A stretch of DNA of 64,000 bases from Hyphomicrobiales bacterium (GCA_022842205.1 JALHQA010000010.1:1-64000); one strand, 5' to 3'; shown: positions 1 through 9,752, counted from the first letter of the stretch. Translations and numbers: made by a program. Notes: generated from the sequence alone by a model not told the origin.

Positions 1-1517
1 GGTTCGACGCCGATCAGCCTTGCAAGCTGCCGCACGCGGTTGGCGACACGTTCTCCGGCGAGGTCGCGGAGATCTTTCGGCAGGTGCAGCACGAGCCGGT
101 TCTTTTCGACCAGAAGGCTCGTGCGCGGCAGGATGCCGGGCATCGACGCCGAGACGAGATAGGCGATGCGCATCACGCCACCGAGGAAGCGCGCCCGCTC
201 GATGAAGAACGGCGTCGCAAGCTTGCGCACGGCGAGCGACATGCCCTCCTCCCGCAGTCCTTCGTGGCGGAAATAGTTGGTTAGCGCGAGATAGGCGCGG
301 CCCGGATGGTCCACGCCGGTGAACGCCGCGTTGGCGATGATGTTCAGCCCTTGCTCGCCGCGATAATCGGGATGCGCGCGCCAGCCGATATCGCCGAGAT
401 GGCAGGCGGCATGGCGCAGACGGCGGTCCTCGTCGTCCTCCTCCAGCTTCATGCTCTCGACCAGCCGGTCGCTCCATTCGATTAGCTCGGTGCCGTGGCG
501 CGGCGATCGCGAGCGCAGAAGGCTGAGTTCCGCCGCCGCGACGAGCAGCGGGTCCTCGTCCTGCTCTTCCTTGCTCAGCAGCTCGTAAAGCAGTCCCTCG
601 CGCACGCCGAGCGCGGAGATCATCACATTCTCCGGTTTCATCGTCCGTACGATATGCTGCAGCACGAGCGCGCCATAGCCGAGCAACGGCCGGCGTTCGT
701 CGGGAACCGCCGAGATACCCGGCAGCGTATTGACGGGTTTGGTCAGGATCTGACGGCACAGTGTCAGCGTGTCCTTCGCCGAAATCGTGTATTCGTGCAT
801 CACACGGAGCGGATATTTTGTCCGTTCCATGTGCAGCCGCGCAATGGCGCGCCAGGTGCCGCCGACCGCATAGAAATTGCGGCCGTAAAACATTTCCGCA
901 TCCGGCACGCCGGCGAGCGCGGTCTTTACGATCTTTTCGGCTTTCTTGATCGAGCCCGCCGAAACGTCCTGCAGCGCAAGGCCGCCGAGCGGCAGCGTAA
1001 TGCCTGCTCCGATCTTGCGGCCGCTCACCTCCACGAGTTCAAGACTGCCGCCGCCGAGATCGCCCACAAGCCCGTCCGGCCGCCAGAAGCCCGACACCAC
1101 GCCGAGCGCGGAAAGATGCGCTTCGCGCTTGCCGGACAAAAGCTCGATATCCGCGCGTGTAATGGCGCGCGCGGCCGCCAGGAATTCCTTGCCGTTCGCG
1201 GCGTCCCGCGCCGCGGCTGTTGCGAGCACGCGAATTTCTCCGACGCGCATGACATCGCAGAGCGCGCGGAAGCGCTTCAGCGCACCAAGCGCCTTGGTCA
1301 CCGCGCCGTCGGTCAGCCGCCCGGTGGTCGCCACCGCCCGGCCGAGTCCGCACAACACCTTTTCGTTGAAGATCGGCGTCGGGCTACGGTTCAGCCCGTC
1401 ATAGGCGACAAGGCGCACCGAGTTCGAGCCGATATCGATCACCGCCATGCCGGGGCCGTTCTTCAGCCGGCCTCTGACTTCTTCCTCGGTTCCGCCGCGC
1501 ACGAGATGTTTCAGCAT
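1..1517 (-). CDS. ppx: Ppx/GppA family exopolyphosphatase, 3' end cut by window edge
   Basis: The minus-strand frame opens with MLKHLVRGGTEEE and runs off the left edge, so at least 505 codons are present and the C-terminus is missing. Ppx/GppA enzymes remove terminal phosphate from polyphosphate or pppGpp in the cytoplasm. The sugar-kinase/actin fold shows as the first phosphate loop (AVIDIGSNSVRLV, about residues 25-37), a conserved AAARDA segment and the second phosphate loop (VGDLGGGSLELVEVSG). The ATG lies 3 nt after the ppk stop, so it is co-transcribed with ppk: synthesis and breakdown of polyphosphate from one transcript. The choice between polyphosphatase and guanosine pentaphosphatase activity cannot be made from sequence. 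Confidence 0.9.
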   Translation of the reverse strand, partial: MLKHLVRGGTEEEVRGRLKNGPGMAVIDIGSNSVRLVAYDGLNRSPTPIFNEKVLCGLGRAVATTGRLTDGAVTKALGALKRFRALCDVMRVGEIRVLATAAARDAANGKEFLAAARAITRADIELLSGKREAHLSALGVVSGFWRPDGLVGDLGGGSLELVEVSGRKIGAGITLPLGGLALQDVSAGSIKKAEKIVKTALAGVPDAEMFYGRNFYAVGGTWRAIARLHMERTKYPLRVMHEYTISAKDTLTLCRQILTKPVNTLPGISAVPDERRPLLGYGALVLQHIVRTMKPENVMISALGVREGLLYELLSKEEQDEDPLLVAAAELSLLRSRSPRHGTELIEWSDRLVESMKLEEDDEDRRLRHAACHLGDIGWRAHPDYRGEQGLNIIANAAFTGVDHPGRAYLALTNYFRHEGLREEGMSLAVRKLATPFFIERARFLGGVMRIAYLVSASMPGILPRTSLLVEKNRLVLHLPKDLRDLAGERVANRVRQLARLIGVE

Positions 1518-1520
1518 TCA

Positions 1521-3776
1521 CTATCCTCGATTGGCGAGGCGCCTCGGCGAACTCTTCTTCACAGACTTGCCGCGGCCCGAAAGACTCGGATTCGTCATGA
1601 AATAGCGGTGGGCGTTGAACGGCTCCTCGCCTTCCGCGGGGGTTATGCGCCGCGACGTTCCATCGGGCAATACCTGCCAGCTTTGCTGATTATCTTTCAA
1701 ATTCGCGACCATTATCTGGTCGAGCACCTGCTCATGCACCGTGGCGTTCAGGATCGGCAGCATCGCCTCGACGCGCCGGTCGAGATTGCGCGGCATCCAG
1801 TCGGCCGAGGCGATATAGACCGCGGCGTTGGGGTTCGGCAGGCCGTGGCCATTCCCAAAGCAATAGATGCGGGAATGCTCGAGGAAACGGCCCACGATGG
1901 ATTTCACCCGGATCGTTTCGGAAAGCCCCGGAACACCCGGCCTGAGGCAGCAGATACCGCGCACGACGAGGTCGATTTCGACGCCCGCGCGGCTCGCATC
2001 GTAGAGCGCGTCGATGATCACGCTATCGACAAGCGAGTTCATCTTCCCCCAGATCGCGGCGGGCCGGCCGGCCTTCGCGTGCTCGACCTCGGTGGCGATG
2101 TGGCTGAGGATGCGCCGCCGCAGGCTGAACGGCGACACCGCCATCGCCTCCAGTTCCGCCGGCTCCGCATAGCCGGTGATGAAGTTGAAAATGCGCGCCA
2201 CGTCGCGTCCGATCACCGGGTCGGCGGTGAAGAAGCTGAGGTCCGTGTAGATACGCGCCGTCACCGGATGATAGTTGCCCGTCCCGACATGGCAGTAGGA
2301 CACGAGCTGGCCCGCCTCGCGGCGCACGACCAGCGAAAGCTTGGAATGCGTTTTCAGTTCCAGGAATCCGTACACGACCTGCACGCCGGCCTTTTCAAGG
2401 TCGCGCGCCCAGCGGATGTTTGCCTCCTCGTCGAAACGCGCTTTCAGTTCGACAAGCGCGGTCACGGTCTTGCCTGCCTCGGCGGCTTCCGTCAGCGCCT
2501 CGACGATCGGACTGTCCGACGAGGTGCGGTACAGCGTCTGCTTGATCGCAACCACATTTGGGTCACGGGCCGCCTGGTTCAGGAACTGAACGACGGCATC
2601 GAAGCTCTCGAACGGGTGATGGACGACGATGTCCTTCTGCTTGATCGCCGCGAAGCAGTCGCCGCCATGCTCGCGGATGCGTTCGGGGAACCGCGCGTTG
2701 TAGGGGATGAACTTCAGCTCGGGCCGGTCGAGCGACACCACCTGCGACAGCTCGTTCAGCGCGATCAGTCCGTCCACGAGGAATATCTCGTCGTCGTGCA
2801 CATCCAGCGCTTCGGCGACGAAGGCCCGGAGCTCTGCCGGCGTTCCTGTCTGCATTTCAAGGCGGATCACCGAGCCGCGCCGCCGCTGCTTCAGCGCGGA
2901 TTCGAACAGCCGGACGAGATCCTCGGCTTCTTCCTCGACTTCGATATCGCTGTCACGGATGACGCGGAACGCACCCTGCCCCGTTACCTTGTAGCCGGGG
3001 AAGAGCCGACCGATGAACAGGCCGATCGCATCCTCCAGCAGCACGAACCGCGTCACATGCGGTTCGGTTTCCGGGAACCGGATGAAACGCGTGATCGTGG
3101 CCGGCACGCGTACGAGCGCATTCAGCTGGCGCCCGTCGCTGATCCGCATGAGCTGCAGCGCGAGCGAAAATCCGAGATTGGGGATGAACGGAAACGGATG
3201 CGCGGGATCGATGGCGAGCGGCGTCAATACAGGAAAGATGTGCTGCATGAAGTGCGCTTCGAGCCATTCGCGATCCTGTGCCGAAAGCTCGGCCGGCGTC
3301 ACGACGTCGATGCCCGCTTTCACAAGATCGACCTGCAGTTCGAGCCAGCGTTTCTGCTGGTCGCGCGCCAGGTCGCCGACCACCTTGTTGATGGCGTCGA
3401 GCTGTTCCAGCGGCGTGCGGCCATCGGGGCTGACCACCGTCACCCCCGTGCGCACCTGACCCTTCAGGCCCGCCACCCGCACCATGAAGAATTCGTCGAG
3501 ATTGTTCGCCGAGATCGACAGGAAGCGCACTTGTTCCAGTAGCGGATGATGCGGGTTCGCCGCCTCCTCCATCACGCGGCGGTTGAACTGAAGCCAGGAA
3601 AGCTCGCGGTTGATGAAGCGCTCCGGCGAATGCCGGAGATCCGCCGGCGAGGTCTGCGTCTTCTTCGCCCTGACTGCGGGCTTTTCGACTTCGGCGTCGG
3701 CTTTCATCTTTTGTCCGTCCTGCGCGTTGGTTTTGCGCGGTTTACGACGGCTTCGTGACATAGGCGCGACGTTCAT
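1521..3776 (-). CDS. ppk: Polyphosphate kinase 1
   Basis: 751 aa, the usual PPK1 length plus a short basic N-terminal tail. It reversibly transfers the ATP gamma phosphate to polyphosphate. The N-domain begins at [16 protein letters not shown]; the catalytic core has the phospholipase D-like histidine segments [11 protein letters not shown] (the autophosphorylated His of the family) and [17 protein letters not shown]. The ATG overlaps the TGA of hda (ATGA), which supports this start, although MSRSRRK 15 nt downstream is an alternative. It is followed 3 nt later by ppx. The group hda-ppk-ppx is a common alphaproteobacterial arrangement. Confidence 0.96.
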   Translation of the reverse strand: MNVAPMSRSRRKPRKTNAQDGQKMKADAEVEKPAVRAKKTQTSPADLRHSPERFINRELSWLQFNRRVMEEAANPHHPLLEQVRFLSISANNLDEFFMVRVAGLKGQVRTGVTVVSPDGRTPLEQLDAINKVVGDLARDQQKRWLELQVDLVKAGIDVVTPAELSAQDREWLEAHFMQHIFPVLTPLAIDPAHPFPFIPNLGFSLALQLMRISDGRQLNALVRVPATITRFIRFPETEPHVTRFVLLEDAIGLFIGRLFPGYKVTGQGAFRVIRDSDIEVEEEAEDLVRLFESALKQRRRGSVIRLEMQTGTPAELRAFVAEALDVHDDEIFLVDGLIALNELSQVVSLDRPELKFIPYNARFPERIREHGGDCFAAIKQKDIVVHHPFESFDAVVQFLNQAARDPNVVAIKQTLYRTSSDSPIVEALTEAAEAGKTVTALVELKARFDEEANIRWARDLEKAGVQVVYGFLELKTHSKLSLVVRREAGQLVSYCHVGTGNYHPVTARIYTDLSFFTADPVIGRDVARIFNFITGYAEPAELEAMAVSPFSLRRRILSHIATEVEHAKAGRPAAIWGKMNSLVDSVIIDALYDASRAGVEIDLVVRGICCLRPGVPGLSETIRVKSIVGRFLEHSRIYCFGNGHGLPNPNAAVYIASADWMPRNLDRRVEAMLPILNATVHEQVLDQIMVANLKDNQQSWQVLPDGTSRRITPAEGEEPFNAHRYFMTNPSLSGRGKSVKKSSPRRLANRG

Positions 3777-4456
3777 CAGTCCACATCCGATGTCAGTCGC
3801 GCCAGCACGGCTGAAGCCACCGGTCTGGTCACGCGCCGCCCCAGCGCCAGCGCTTCCTCATCGAGCGCGGCTACGATTTCCCGCGCCGCGCCGAGCGAAC
3901 GCTCCATGCGCTTTGCAATATAGTCGATGACCTCGGCTTCGACGGCAAGCTGCCGGTCGTCGAACAGCTTTACCAGTACAGCCCTTACCAGCTCGTCGCC
4001 GGGGGGCTCCAGTTCCGCTTGCGGCAGCTGCCGGAGGCGCGAGGCAAGGTCGGGCAGTTTCGGCCAGATCAAGCTGGGCACCTGCGAGGCGGTCAGCAGA
4101 ATCCAGAACCCACGCTCACGACCGACATTCAAAAAATGAAACAGAAGATTTTCCGAACTATCTGAAAAGTCGATGTTTTCGAGAGCAACGGCCGCGCCTT
4201 CCGGAAGTTCCGAAATCCACCCCGGAGAAAGCTGCCCGGCCTCGTAGACCGCCCCTCCCGTGCGTTCCGCCCAGATCGCGGCCAGATGGCTCTTGCCGCT
4301 CCCCGGCGGCCCGGACAGCAACAGGCCGCGCGCGGGCCACTGCGGCCAGCCAAAAACGGCGGCGTAGGCGGTCCGGTTCGCCGGAGCCACCAGAAAGTCC
4401 TCTGCCGTGAACCTGCCCTTCAGGTCGAGCGGAAGCGTCAGCTGGCGCGGTGTCAT
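3776..4456 (-). CDS. hda: DnaA-related regulatory inactivator Hda
   Basis: 226 aa from the ATG that overlaps the perM stop (ATGA). An open frame continues upstream, but that part lies inside perM and is not homologous. The N-terminus carries RQLTLPLDL (residues 4-12), which fits the QLxLP(L) beta-clamp binding motif of Hda, followed by an AAA+ Walker [10 protein letters not shown] (49-57) and a degenerate Walker B ALENIDF. There is no DnaA DNA-binding domain IV. In the known system Hda with the sliding clamp promotes hydrolysis of DnaA-bound ATP and so limits re-initiation. It sits between a transporter and ppk, with start and stop overlapping both neighbours. Confidence 0.88.
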   Translation of the reverse strand: MTPRQLTLPLDLKGRFTAEDFLVAPANRTAYAAVFGWPQWPARGLLLSGPPGSGKSHLAAIWAERTGGAVYEAGQLSPGWISELPEGAAVALENIDFSDSSENLLFHFLNVGRERGFWILLTASQVPSLIWPKLPDLASRLRQLPQAELEPPGDELVRAVLVKLFDDRQLAVEAEVIDYIAKRMERSLGAAREIVAALDEEALALGRRVTRPVASAVLARLTSDVD

Positions 4457-5553
4457 GCCTTCGGCTTGGATCCTGTCTCGCCCGTGTAAAGCGGACTCTC
4501 CTGATAGCGGTGCAGCGCAAAGCGCGTCAGTACACCGATGGCGGCCGCGGCCGGCACCGCAAGCAGCACGCCGACAAATCCGAACAGCGAGCCGAACGCC
4601 AGAAGCGCGAACATCAGCCATACGGGGTGCAGGCCGACCGAACGGCCCACAAGATTCGGCTGCAGGATATTGCCCTCGAAGAATTGTCCGGTGACGAAGA
4701 TCGCCATGACGCCGCCGATCATCCAGTAGTCGGGCCAGAACTGCGCGATCGCGATGCCTGTCGCGAGAATGAACCCGGTCAGCGAACCGATATAGGGCAC
4801 GAAGCTGATAATGCCGGAGATGATGCCGATGAGCAGGCCGAAATTCAGCCCGACCATTGTCAGGCCGATGGCGTAGAACAGTCCGAGGATGAGGCACACG
4901 AGCGCCTGCCCGCGCACGAAACCGGATACGGCGCCGTTCATCTCGCGCGCCAGGCGGCGGATCGTGTCACGCTCCTTCAGCGGCAGCCAGCCGTCGACGG
5001 TGCGGATCATGCGGTCCCAGTCGACCAGCATGTAGAACGCCACGACCGGGGTCACGACGAACAGGCTGACGATGGACAGCAGCGCGGCGCCGCCGGACAG
5101 AACGCCGCTCAGAATCCCCCCAACCCATTCCGTGACCTTCGAGAAGATGCTGCCGACCGACCCCTGCACGCCGGAAAGCTCTCCGCCGAGCATCCCGCGC
5201 AGCCAGCCGAGCTGCTCGATGGCGAGCTGCTGGACCCGGTCCACATAGCCGGGCAGATCGCGTGCGAACGCCTCGAGCTGGTTCGCGAGCAGCGGCGCCA
5301 TCACCGCGATGAAGAGCACCACGAGCAGCAGAAAGCCGATGAGGATGACAAGCGCGGCCAGTGTCCGCCCGATACCGAGCCGCGACAGGCGGTCGGCCAG
5401 CGGATCGAGCAGATAGGCCAGCGCGAAGCCCGCGACGAAGGGCAGAAGAACGCCCTTCAGCAGCCACAGGAACAGAACGACGAAAAGAATGCCGCCGGCC
5501 CAGAAGAGGGCGCTGCGCGGAATGGTCAGGGCTGGCTGCGCGGGATCCTTCAC
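4453..5553 (-). CDS. AI-2E family transporter (PerM/YhhT type)
   Basis: 366 aa with a hydrophobic N-terminal pair of segments (LFWAGGILFVVLFLWLL and GVLLPFVAGFALAYLL), an amphipathic middle region and several C-terminal membrane segments ending in a short cytoplasmic tail, the standard layout of the AI-2E/UPF0118 family of inner-membrane exporters. Substrate is unknown; family members have been linked to autoinducer-2, antiporter or permease roles. The start is a GTG that overlaps the preceding CDP-alcohol phosphatidyltransferase stop (GTGA), and its stop overlaps the hda ATG, so it is the middle of a translationally coupled chain. Confidence 0.88.
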   Translation of the reverse strand: MKDPAQPALTIPRSALFWAGGILFVVLFLWLLKGVLLPFVAGFALAYLLDPLADRLSRLGIGRTLAALVILIGFLLLVVLFIAVMAPLLANQLEAFARDLPGYVDRVQQLAIEQLGWLRGMLGGELSGVQGSVGSIFSKVTEWVGGILSGVLSGGAALLSIVSLFVVTPVVAFYMLVDWDRMIRTVDGWLPLKERDTIRRLAREMNGAVSGFVRGQALVCLILGLFYAIGLTMVGLNFGLLIGIISGIISFVPYIGSLTGFILATGIAIAQFWPDYWMIGGVMAIFVTGQFFEGNILQPNLVGRSVGLHPVWLMFALLAFGSLFGFVGVLLAVPAAAAIGVLTRFALHRYQESPLYTGETGSKPKA

Positions 5554-6101
5554 TCAGTTTCTCCCGCTCCGGCCATATGGCGCATCCACGCTGCGAGATA
5601 GGCAACCGCCGACAGCACCGTCAAGATACCGGTGATATAGCCGAGCAACTTAAGAATATCGGTCATGGCCCATCCGAAGCCCGCTGTCGCCAGCGCGAGG
5701 GCGGCAAAGGCGATCTGCGCCACCGTGTTCACCTTGGAAATCATCAGCGGCCGGATCGTCACAGGATGGTCGAGCAGCCAGGACAGGATGACCGCGCCGA
5801 CGATCATCAGGTCGCGCGAGACGACCGCGATGGTCAGCCAGATGGGTATAAGCCCGGCGATGGCCAGCGTCACATAGATCGAAACCAGCAGCGCCTTGTC
5901 CGCCACGGCATCGAGATAGGCCCCAAGCTCGGTCCTCTGGTCCCAGGCTCGGGCCAGATAGCCGTCCACGCCATCCGAGGCTCCTGCCGCCAGAAATATC
6001 CAGAACGCCCAGTCGTAATACCCGCCCAGGATGAGCCACACCGTCACCGGCACGGCGAAAATGCGGAGCACGGTAATGATGTTCGGCAGATTCATCAGCA
6101 T
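5550..6101 (-). CDS. CDP-alcohol phosphatidyltransferase (PgsA-like)
   Basis: 183 aa integral membrane protein of phospholipid synthesis. The family signature D-x2-D-G-x2-A-R-x8-G-x3-D-x3-D is complete: D43, D46, G47, A50, R51, G60, D64 and D68, in about the third segment of a multi-helix protein. The N-terminus MLMNLPNIITVLRI is typical for this family; the start could also be the second Met (position 6095). The frame is open far upstream but that part is antisense to purM. First gene of the leftward operon to ppx, divergent from purM across 108 nt. The acceptor alcohol (glycerol phosphate or other) cannot be assigned from the motif. Confidence 0.88.
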   Translation of the reverse strand: MLMNLPNIITVLRIFAVPVTVWLILGGYYDWAFWIFLAAGASDGVDGYLARAWDQRTELGAYLDAVADKALLVSIYVTLAIAGLIPIWLTIAVVSRDLMIVGAVILSWLLDHPVTIRPLMISKVNTVAQIAFAALALATAGFGWAMTDILKLLGYITGILTVLSAVAYLAAWMRHMAGAGETE

Positions 6102-6209
6102 GGCCGGCGGCAGTGAAGCCCGGTTGTGGGGATTTGGGAAGCCTGCCCTCATGCCGCGTTGAATCCCGGCCCCCGGCACGCTAAGCCCGGTCCCGAAGGG
6201 AGCACCGGG

Positions 6210-7271
6210 ATGTCTGAGAAGAAACAGGGCCTGACCTATCGCGACGCGGGCGTGGACATCGACGCCGGAAATGCCCTGGTCGAAGCCATCAAGCCGCTGG
6301 TGCGCGCCACCCGCCGCTCCGGCGCTGACGCCGAGATCGGCGGCTTTGGAGGCGTCTTCGATCTCAAGGCAACGGGCTACAAGGACCCCGTCCTCGTCGC
6401 CGCCACGGATGGCGTCGGCACCAAGCTCAAGATCGCCATCGAGACCGGCATCCACGACTCGATCGGCATCGATCTCGTCGCAATGAGCGTCAACGATCTT
6501 GTCGTCCAGGGCGCCGAACCTCTCTTCTTTCTCGATTATTTCGCGACCGGCAAGCTGGCGCCGCAGACGGGCGTCGATGTCGTGAAGGGCATCGCGGCGG
6601 GCTGCGTCGAGGCCGGCTGCGCCCTCATCGGCGGCGAAACGGCGGAAATGCCGGGTATGTACGCGGACGGCGACTACGATCTCGGCGGCTTTGCCGTCGG
6701 CGCGGCGGAGCGCGGCACGCTTCTGCCGAAGGGCATCGCCGAGGGCGACGTTCTTCTCGGCCTCGCCTCGTCCGGCGTGCATTCCAACGGCTATTCGCTC
6801 GTCCGCCGCATCAAGGAAAAGTCCGGCCTGTCGTGGGATACGCCGGCGCCGTTTGCCCCCGCGGTCAGCCTCGGCCGCGCGCTGCTCGCGCCGACGCGTA
6901 TTTACGTCAAGTCGGCGCTCGCGGTGCTGAAGGCGTCGTCGGGGCTCAAGGGCCTCGCCCACATCACCGGCGGCGGCTTCCCGGACAATATACCGCGCGT
7001 CTTGCCCGACGGTCTCGGCGTCCGTCTCGATCTCGGAACCATCGACACGCCCGGCGTCTTCCGCTGGCTCGCGGCGACCGGCGATGTCGCGGAGTCCGAA
7101 ATGCTCCGAACCTTCAACTGCGGCATAGGCATGGTCGCGGTCGCCGCGCCATCGGACGCCGACAAGATCGCAAAACTCTTCTCCGACGCAGGTGAATCGG
7201 TCATCCGCCTCGGCGAGATCACCTCGACTCCCGGCGTCGCGACCTCCGGCGCGCTCGCGCTCGATTTCTGA
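6210..7271 (+). CDS. purM: Phosphoribosylformylglycinamidine cyclo-ligase
   Basis: 353 aa, normal length. Catalyses ATP-dependent closure of FGAM to AIR in purine synthesis. Recognisable features are [47 protein letters not shown] and [17 protein letters not shown] chose [14 protein letters not shown] at 6210 because AAGGGAG lies about 9 nt upstream; the frame itself is open earlier. The stop overlaps the purN ATG by one base (TGATG), so the two adjacent steps are translationally coupled. Confidence 0.97.
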   Translation: MSEKKQGLTYRDAGVDIDAGNALVEAIKPLVRATRRSGADAEIGGFGGVFDLKATGYKDPVLVAATDGVGTKLKIAIETGIHDSIGIDLVAMSVNDLVVQGAEPLFFLDYFATGKLAPQTGVDVVKGIAAGCVEAGCALIGGETAEMPGMYADGDYDLGGFAVGAAERGTLLPKGIAEGDVLLGLASSGVHSNGYSLVRRIKEKSGLSWDTPAPFAPAVSLGRALLAPTRIYVKSALAVLKASSGLKGLAHITGGGFPDNIPRVLPDGLGVRLDLGTIDTPGVFRWLAATGDVAESEMLRTFNCGIGMVAVAAPSDADKIAKLFSDAGESVIRLGEITSTPGVATSGALALDF

Positions 7272-7876
7272 TGAAGAAGGTCCGCACCGCGATCCTGATT
7301 TCCGGCGGCGGCTCGAACATGGCCGCGCTGATCGCGGCGGCAAAAGCGCCGGACTATCCGGCCGAGGTCGTTCTCGTCGTTTCGAGCAGCCCGGAGGCCG
7401 GCGGCATAGCCAAGGCCGAAGCCGCTGAGGTTCCTGCTTTTGCCTTCGACCACCGGCAATACGACCGCGAGGGGCTTGAACGCGCGGTCGATGCGGAACT
7501 GGAAAAGGCGGGCGTCGAACTCGTCTGCCTGGCAGGGTGGATGCGGCTGCTCTCGCCCTATTTGATCGGCAGGTGGCGCAACCGGATGATCAACATTCAT
7601 CCGTCCATACTACCGGCCTACAAGGGCCTGCACACCCACCGCCGCGCCATCGAGGCCGGCGAGCAGGAGCACGGCTGCACCGTCCATTTCGTCCGTCAGG
7701 AAATGGACGAAGGCCCGATCATCGCGCAGGCCCGTGTTCCGGTTCTGCCGGGCGACACGCCCGAAATCCTCGCCGCGCGCGTTCTTGTCGAGGAGCACAA
7801 GCTCTACCCGCATGCGCTCGCGCTGGTCGCCTCCGGTCAGGTGCGCGTCGAAGGCGAGAAGATTGTGAAGGGCTGA
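7271..7876 (+). CDS. purN: Phosphoribosylglycinamide formyltransferase 1
   Basis: 201 aa. Transfers formyl from 10-formyl-THF to GAR in purine synthesis. Shows the N-terminal SGGGSNMAALI substrate loop (about residues 11-21), the catalytic NIHPSILPAYKGLHTH segment with its Asn and His, and the downstream MDEGPIIAQ loop with the conserved Asp. Second gene of the purMN operon and the last before a terminator hairpin at 7878. Confidence 0.97.
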   Translation: MKKVRTAILISGGGSNMAALIAAAKAPDYPAEVVLVVSSSPEAGGIAKAEAAEVPAFAFDHRQYDREGLERAVDAELEKAGVELVCLAGWMRLLSPYLIGRWRNRMINIHPSILPAYKGLHTHRRAIEAGEQEHGCTVHFVRQEMDEGPIIAQARVPVLPGDTPEILAARVLVEEHKLYPHALALVASGQVRVEGEKIVKG

Positions 7877-7877
7877 T

Positions 7878-7899
7878 CCTCTCCCGTGAATGGGAGAGG
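7878..7899. terminator. Hairpin between convergent purN and small secreted gene
   Basis: Perfect 8-bp inverted repeat CCTCTCCC / GGGAGAGG with loop GTGAAT, directly after the purN TGA and 4 nt before the stop of the opposing gene. No strong T-run, so termination is inferred from position. The same CTCTCCC..GGGAGAG palindrome recurs at 25.3, 29.6 and 61.3 kb. Confidence 0.5.
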
Positions 7900-7902
7900 T
7901 AG

Positions 7903-8193
7903 TTACTTGCAGCCCGCAAAAATCTTGTTCGACTCTTCGGTCAGCCGCTTCGGCACGCCCCTCTTCCACTTTACGATTTCCTCATCGGTCATCGCCTTGG
8001 TGATCTTGGTCGCGTAGCAGCCGCATTTCGGTCCGGCGCCTTCGGCTTCGCTCTTGCCTGATTGCGTCATCACGCATGTGTCGAGAATTTTGAGCCGCAC
8101 CTGGTTCCGGCTCTGCCCCGTCTGGGCCATTGCCTGCCCCGCCACCAGCACACAGGCCACTACAGCGGCCGCACCTAGCTTTACGCCCGTCAT
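7903..8193 (-). CDS. Small secreted protein of unknown function
   Basis: 96 aa from MTGVKLGAAAV. A start two codons earlier (8199) is possible, but GGAG sits 6 nt before the chosen ATG. An N-terminal signal peptide with a hydrophobic core and an AMA-Q cleavage site predicts export. The mature part has four cysteines (DTCVM, KCGCY, AGCK), which suggests disulfides in the periplasm, and is otherwise charged and helical. I recognise no domain. It sits downstream of terC but beyond a terminator, so it probably has its own promoter. Confidence 0.65.
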   Translation of the reverse strand: MTGVKLGAAAVVACVLVAGQAMAQTGQSRNQVRLKILDTCVMTQSGKSEAEGAGPKCGCYATKITKAMTDEEIVKWKRGVPKRLTEESNKIFAGCK

Positions 8194-8216
8194 CGTCATC
8201 TCCGCCGCAAAACGAA

Positions 8217-8247
8217 CAAAGCGGGTAGCTTGAGGCTACCCGCTTTG
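8217..8247 (-). terminator. Rho-independent terminator after the terC-family gene
   Basis: Perfect 13-bp inverted repeat (8217-8229 with 8235-8247, stem CAAAGCGGGTAGC) and a 5-nt loop. On the minus strand it is followed by TTCGTTTTG. It is 46 nt past the terC-family stop codon and upstream of the small secreted gene, so it separates the two. Confidence 0.75.
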
Positions 8248-8292
8248 CAAGTACTGCCGGCGGCAGCCGACAGGATTTGATCGTCGGGGCGC

Positions 8293-9012
8293 TTAGTGCG
8301 CGCCCTCGACCGCCTTGCTCTTCTTCGCCTTGATCAGCAGCCAGGCGACCGCGCAGACCGCAATCGCGAAGCCGATGCCCAGCGGATACTTCCAGGCTTC
8401 CGCCGTCTCCTGGCCGAGCCAGTTGATGACCGCGACGTCCTTCACGAGCATTTCACCCGCGACGAAGCCGAGGATCGCGGCGCCGCCCCACACGATGATG
8501 GGGAAGCGATCGATCAGCGCCAGCAGGATCGCCGAACCGGCAATAATCATCGGAACCGAGATCAGGAGGCCGATGATGATCAGCGTCCAGTTGCCGTCGG
8601 CGGCGGCCGCGATGGCAATGACGTTGTCGAGCGACATGACGACGTCGGCAACGGCGATCGTCGCCACGGCCTTCATCAGCGTGTCGCTGGCTTTGACCTT
8701 GCTCTCATCGCCGTGGTCCTTCGGCATCACGAGTTCGATCGCGATGTACAGCAGAAGGACCGCGCCGATCAGCGTGAGGTATGGCACACCGAGCAGATAG
8801 ACGATGGCAATCGTGAAGATGATACGCAGCAGGATCGCCGCGCCTGCGCCAAGCAGCATGCCGATCTTGCGCTGATGTTCAGGCAAGCCGCGGCAGGCCA
8901 GAGCGATGACGACGGCGTTGTCGCCGGAAAGCAGCGCGTTGATCCAGATGATTTTGCCGAGCGCGATCCAGAACGCGGCCGAACTCACATCTACAGCCCA
9001 GTGGAACTCCAT
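8293..9012 (-). CDS. TerC/YjbE-family integral membrane protein
   Basis: 239 aa with about seven hydrophobic segments. The two inverted halves each carry the family's acidic membrane motif: SGDNAVVIALA in the first segment and MSLDNVIAIA in the middle. TerC-family members (Alx, MntP-like, YceF/YkoY) have been tied to manganese efflux and metal loading of exported proteins, so a metal transport role is the best inference. AGCGGGAGGGG precedes the ATG. I looked for a yybP-ykoY manganese riboswitch upstream and did not find one. Confidence 0.85.
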   Translation of the reverse strand: MEFHWAVDVSSAAFWIALGKIIWINALLSGDNAVVIALACRGLPEHQRKIGMLLGAGAAILLRIIFTIAIVYLLGVPYLTLIGAVLLLYIAIELVMPKDHGDESKVKASDTLMKAVATIAVADVVMSLDNVIAIAAAADGNWTLIIIGLLISVPMIIAGSAILLALIDRFPIIVWGGAAILGFVAGEMLVKDVAVINWLGQETAEAWKYPLGIGFAIAVCAVAWLLIKAKKSKAVEGAH

Positions 9013-9102
9013 AAACCCCTCCCGCTAAAATCGGTGCCCACGCATGGGCATGTTTCGGTAAAACTAGCTGCCGTCGGTTGCGGGTGCTTGCGCGCCCGGC
9101 CG

Positions 9103-9236
9103 GCGATCTCGTTGTGTCCTCGGTTTTGAACGCGGCAGCATTCACCCGACGACGTATTGCTTTTGGTCATTGTCCTCGGCGTCAACGCGGCAGCATTTCA
9201 GCCGAGGATTTTCGTCACCCGACGATCTCGTTGTCC
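9103..9236 (-). repeat. Imperfect tandem duplication of the ndk 3' end
   Basis: The last codons of ndk plus downstream sequence recur twice after the gene. The GGACA-type anchor occurs at 9236, 9175 and 9119 on the minus strand (spacings of 61 and 56 nt). Units share GTCGTCGGGTGA, AATGCTGCCGCGTT and GAGGACA. The second unit reads like a degenerate coding tail (QYVVG then stop) and the third is shortened (ACAACGAGATCGCCGG). Confidence 0.7.
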
Positions 9237-9637
9237 TTGAAGAAGAACTTGATCTCGTCCCCAGCCGTGTCCGGCCCGTCAGAACCGTGCACCGAATTTG
9301 CCTCGATCGATTCCGCGAAATCCTTGCGGATGGTGCCCGGTGCGGCATTCGCCGGATTGGTTGCGCCCATCACATCGCGGTATTTCGCAATGGCGTTTTC
9401 GCCTTCCAGAACCTGCACGATCACGGGACCTGAGATCATGAAGTCGACGAGCTCGCCAAAGAACGGGCGCTCGCGGTGGACCGCGTAAAAGCCTTCCGCC
9501 TGCTCCCGGGTGAGATGCAAGCGCTTGGAGGCGATAACCCGGAGTCCCGAGCTCTCGATCCGGTCAATGATCTTGCCCGTGATGTTGCGCCGGGTGGCGT
9601 CGGGCTTGATGATCGAGAACGTTCTTTCGACTGCCAT
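9215..9637 (-). CDS. ndk: Nucleoside diphosphate kinase
   Basis: 140 aa, the standard length. Equilibrates NTP and NDP pools by a phosphohistidine ping-pong mechanism. [14 protein letters not shown] start, the phosphoacceptor His117 in NSVHGSDG and the [11 protein letters not shown] segment are intact. Single-gene unit, divergent from the DinB-family gene. Its 3' end is duplicated downstream (see repeat at 9103-9236), without effect on the reading frame. Confidence 0.97.
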   Translation of the reverse strand: MAVERTFSIIKPDATRRNITGKIIDRIESSGLRVIASKRLHLTREQAEGFYAVHRERPFFGELVDFMISGPVIVQVLEGENAIAKYRDVMGATNPANAAPGTIRKDFAESIEANSVHGSDGPDTAGDEIKFFFKDNEIVG

Positions 9638-9752
9638 TTTGTGTCCTGAAATTGCTACTTATGCGAACGCGCGGCTTATACACGGCAGGTTGATCGCCGC
9701 AATAAAAACCGGACAAGTGCGAGTCATTCGCAGCGGATTAGGACCAAATCCC

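Noticed and set aside
495-3542. A 1015-codon open frame on the plus strand
   Set aside because: It runs antisense to ppk and ppx, which have clear family motifs. The protein is Arg/His-rich and without recognisable domains, the usual shadow in GC-rich DNA.
5550-7343. A 597-codon reading of the CDP-alcohol phosphatidyltransferase
   Set aside because: The N-terminal 410 residues are antisense to purM and low-complexity; the conserved protein begins at the MNLPN segment.
9013-9214. A yybP-ykoY manganese riboswitch upstream of the TerC-family gene
   Set aside because: The conserved GGGGAGUA-type loops of that class were not found; the region is explained by the ndk-tail duplication.
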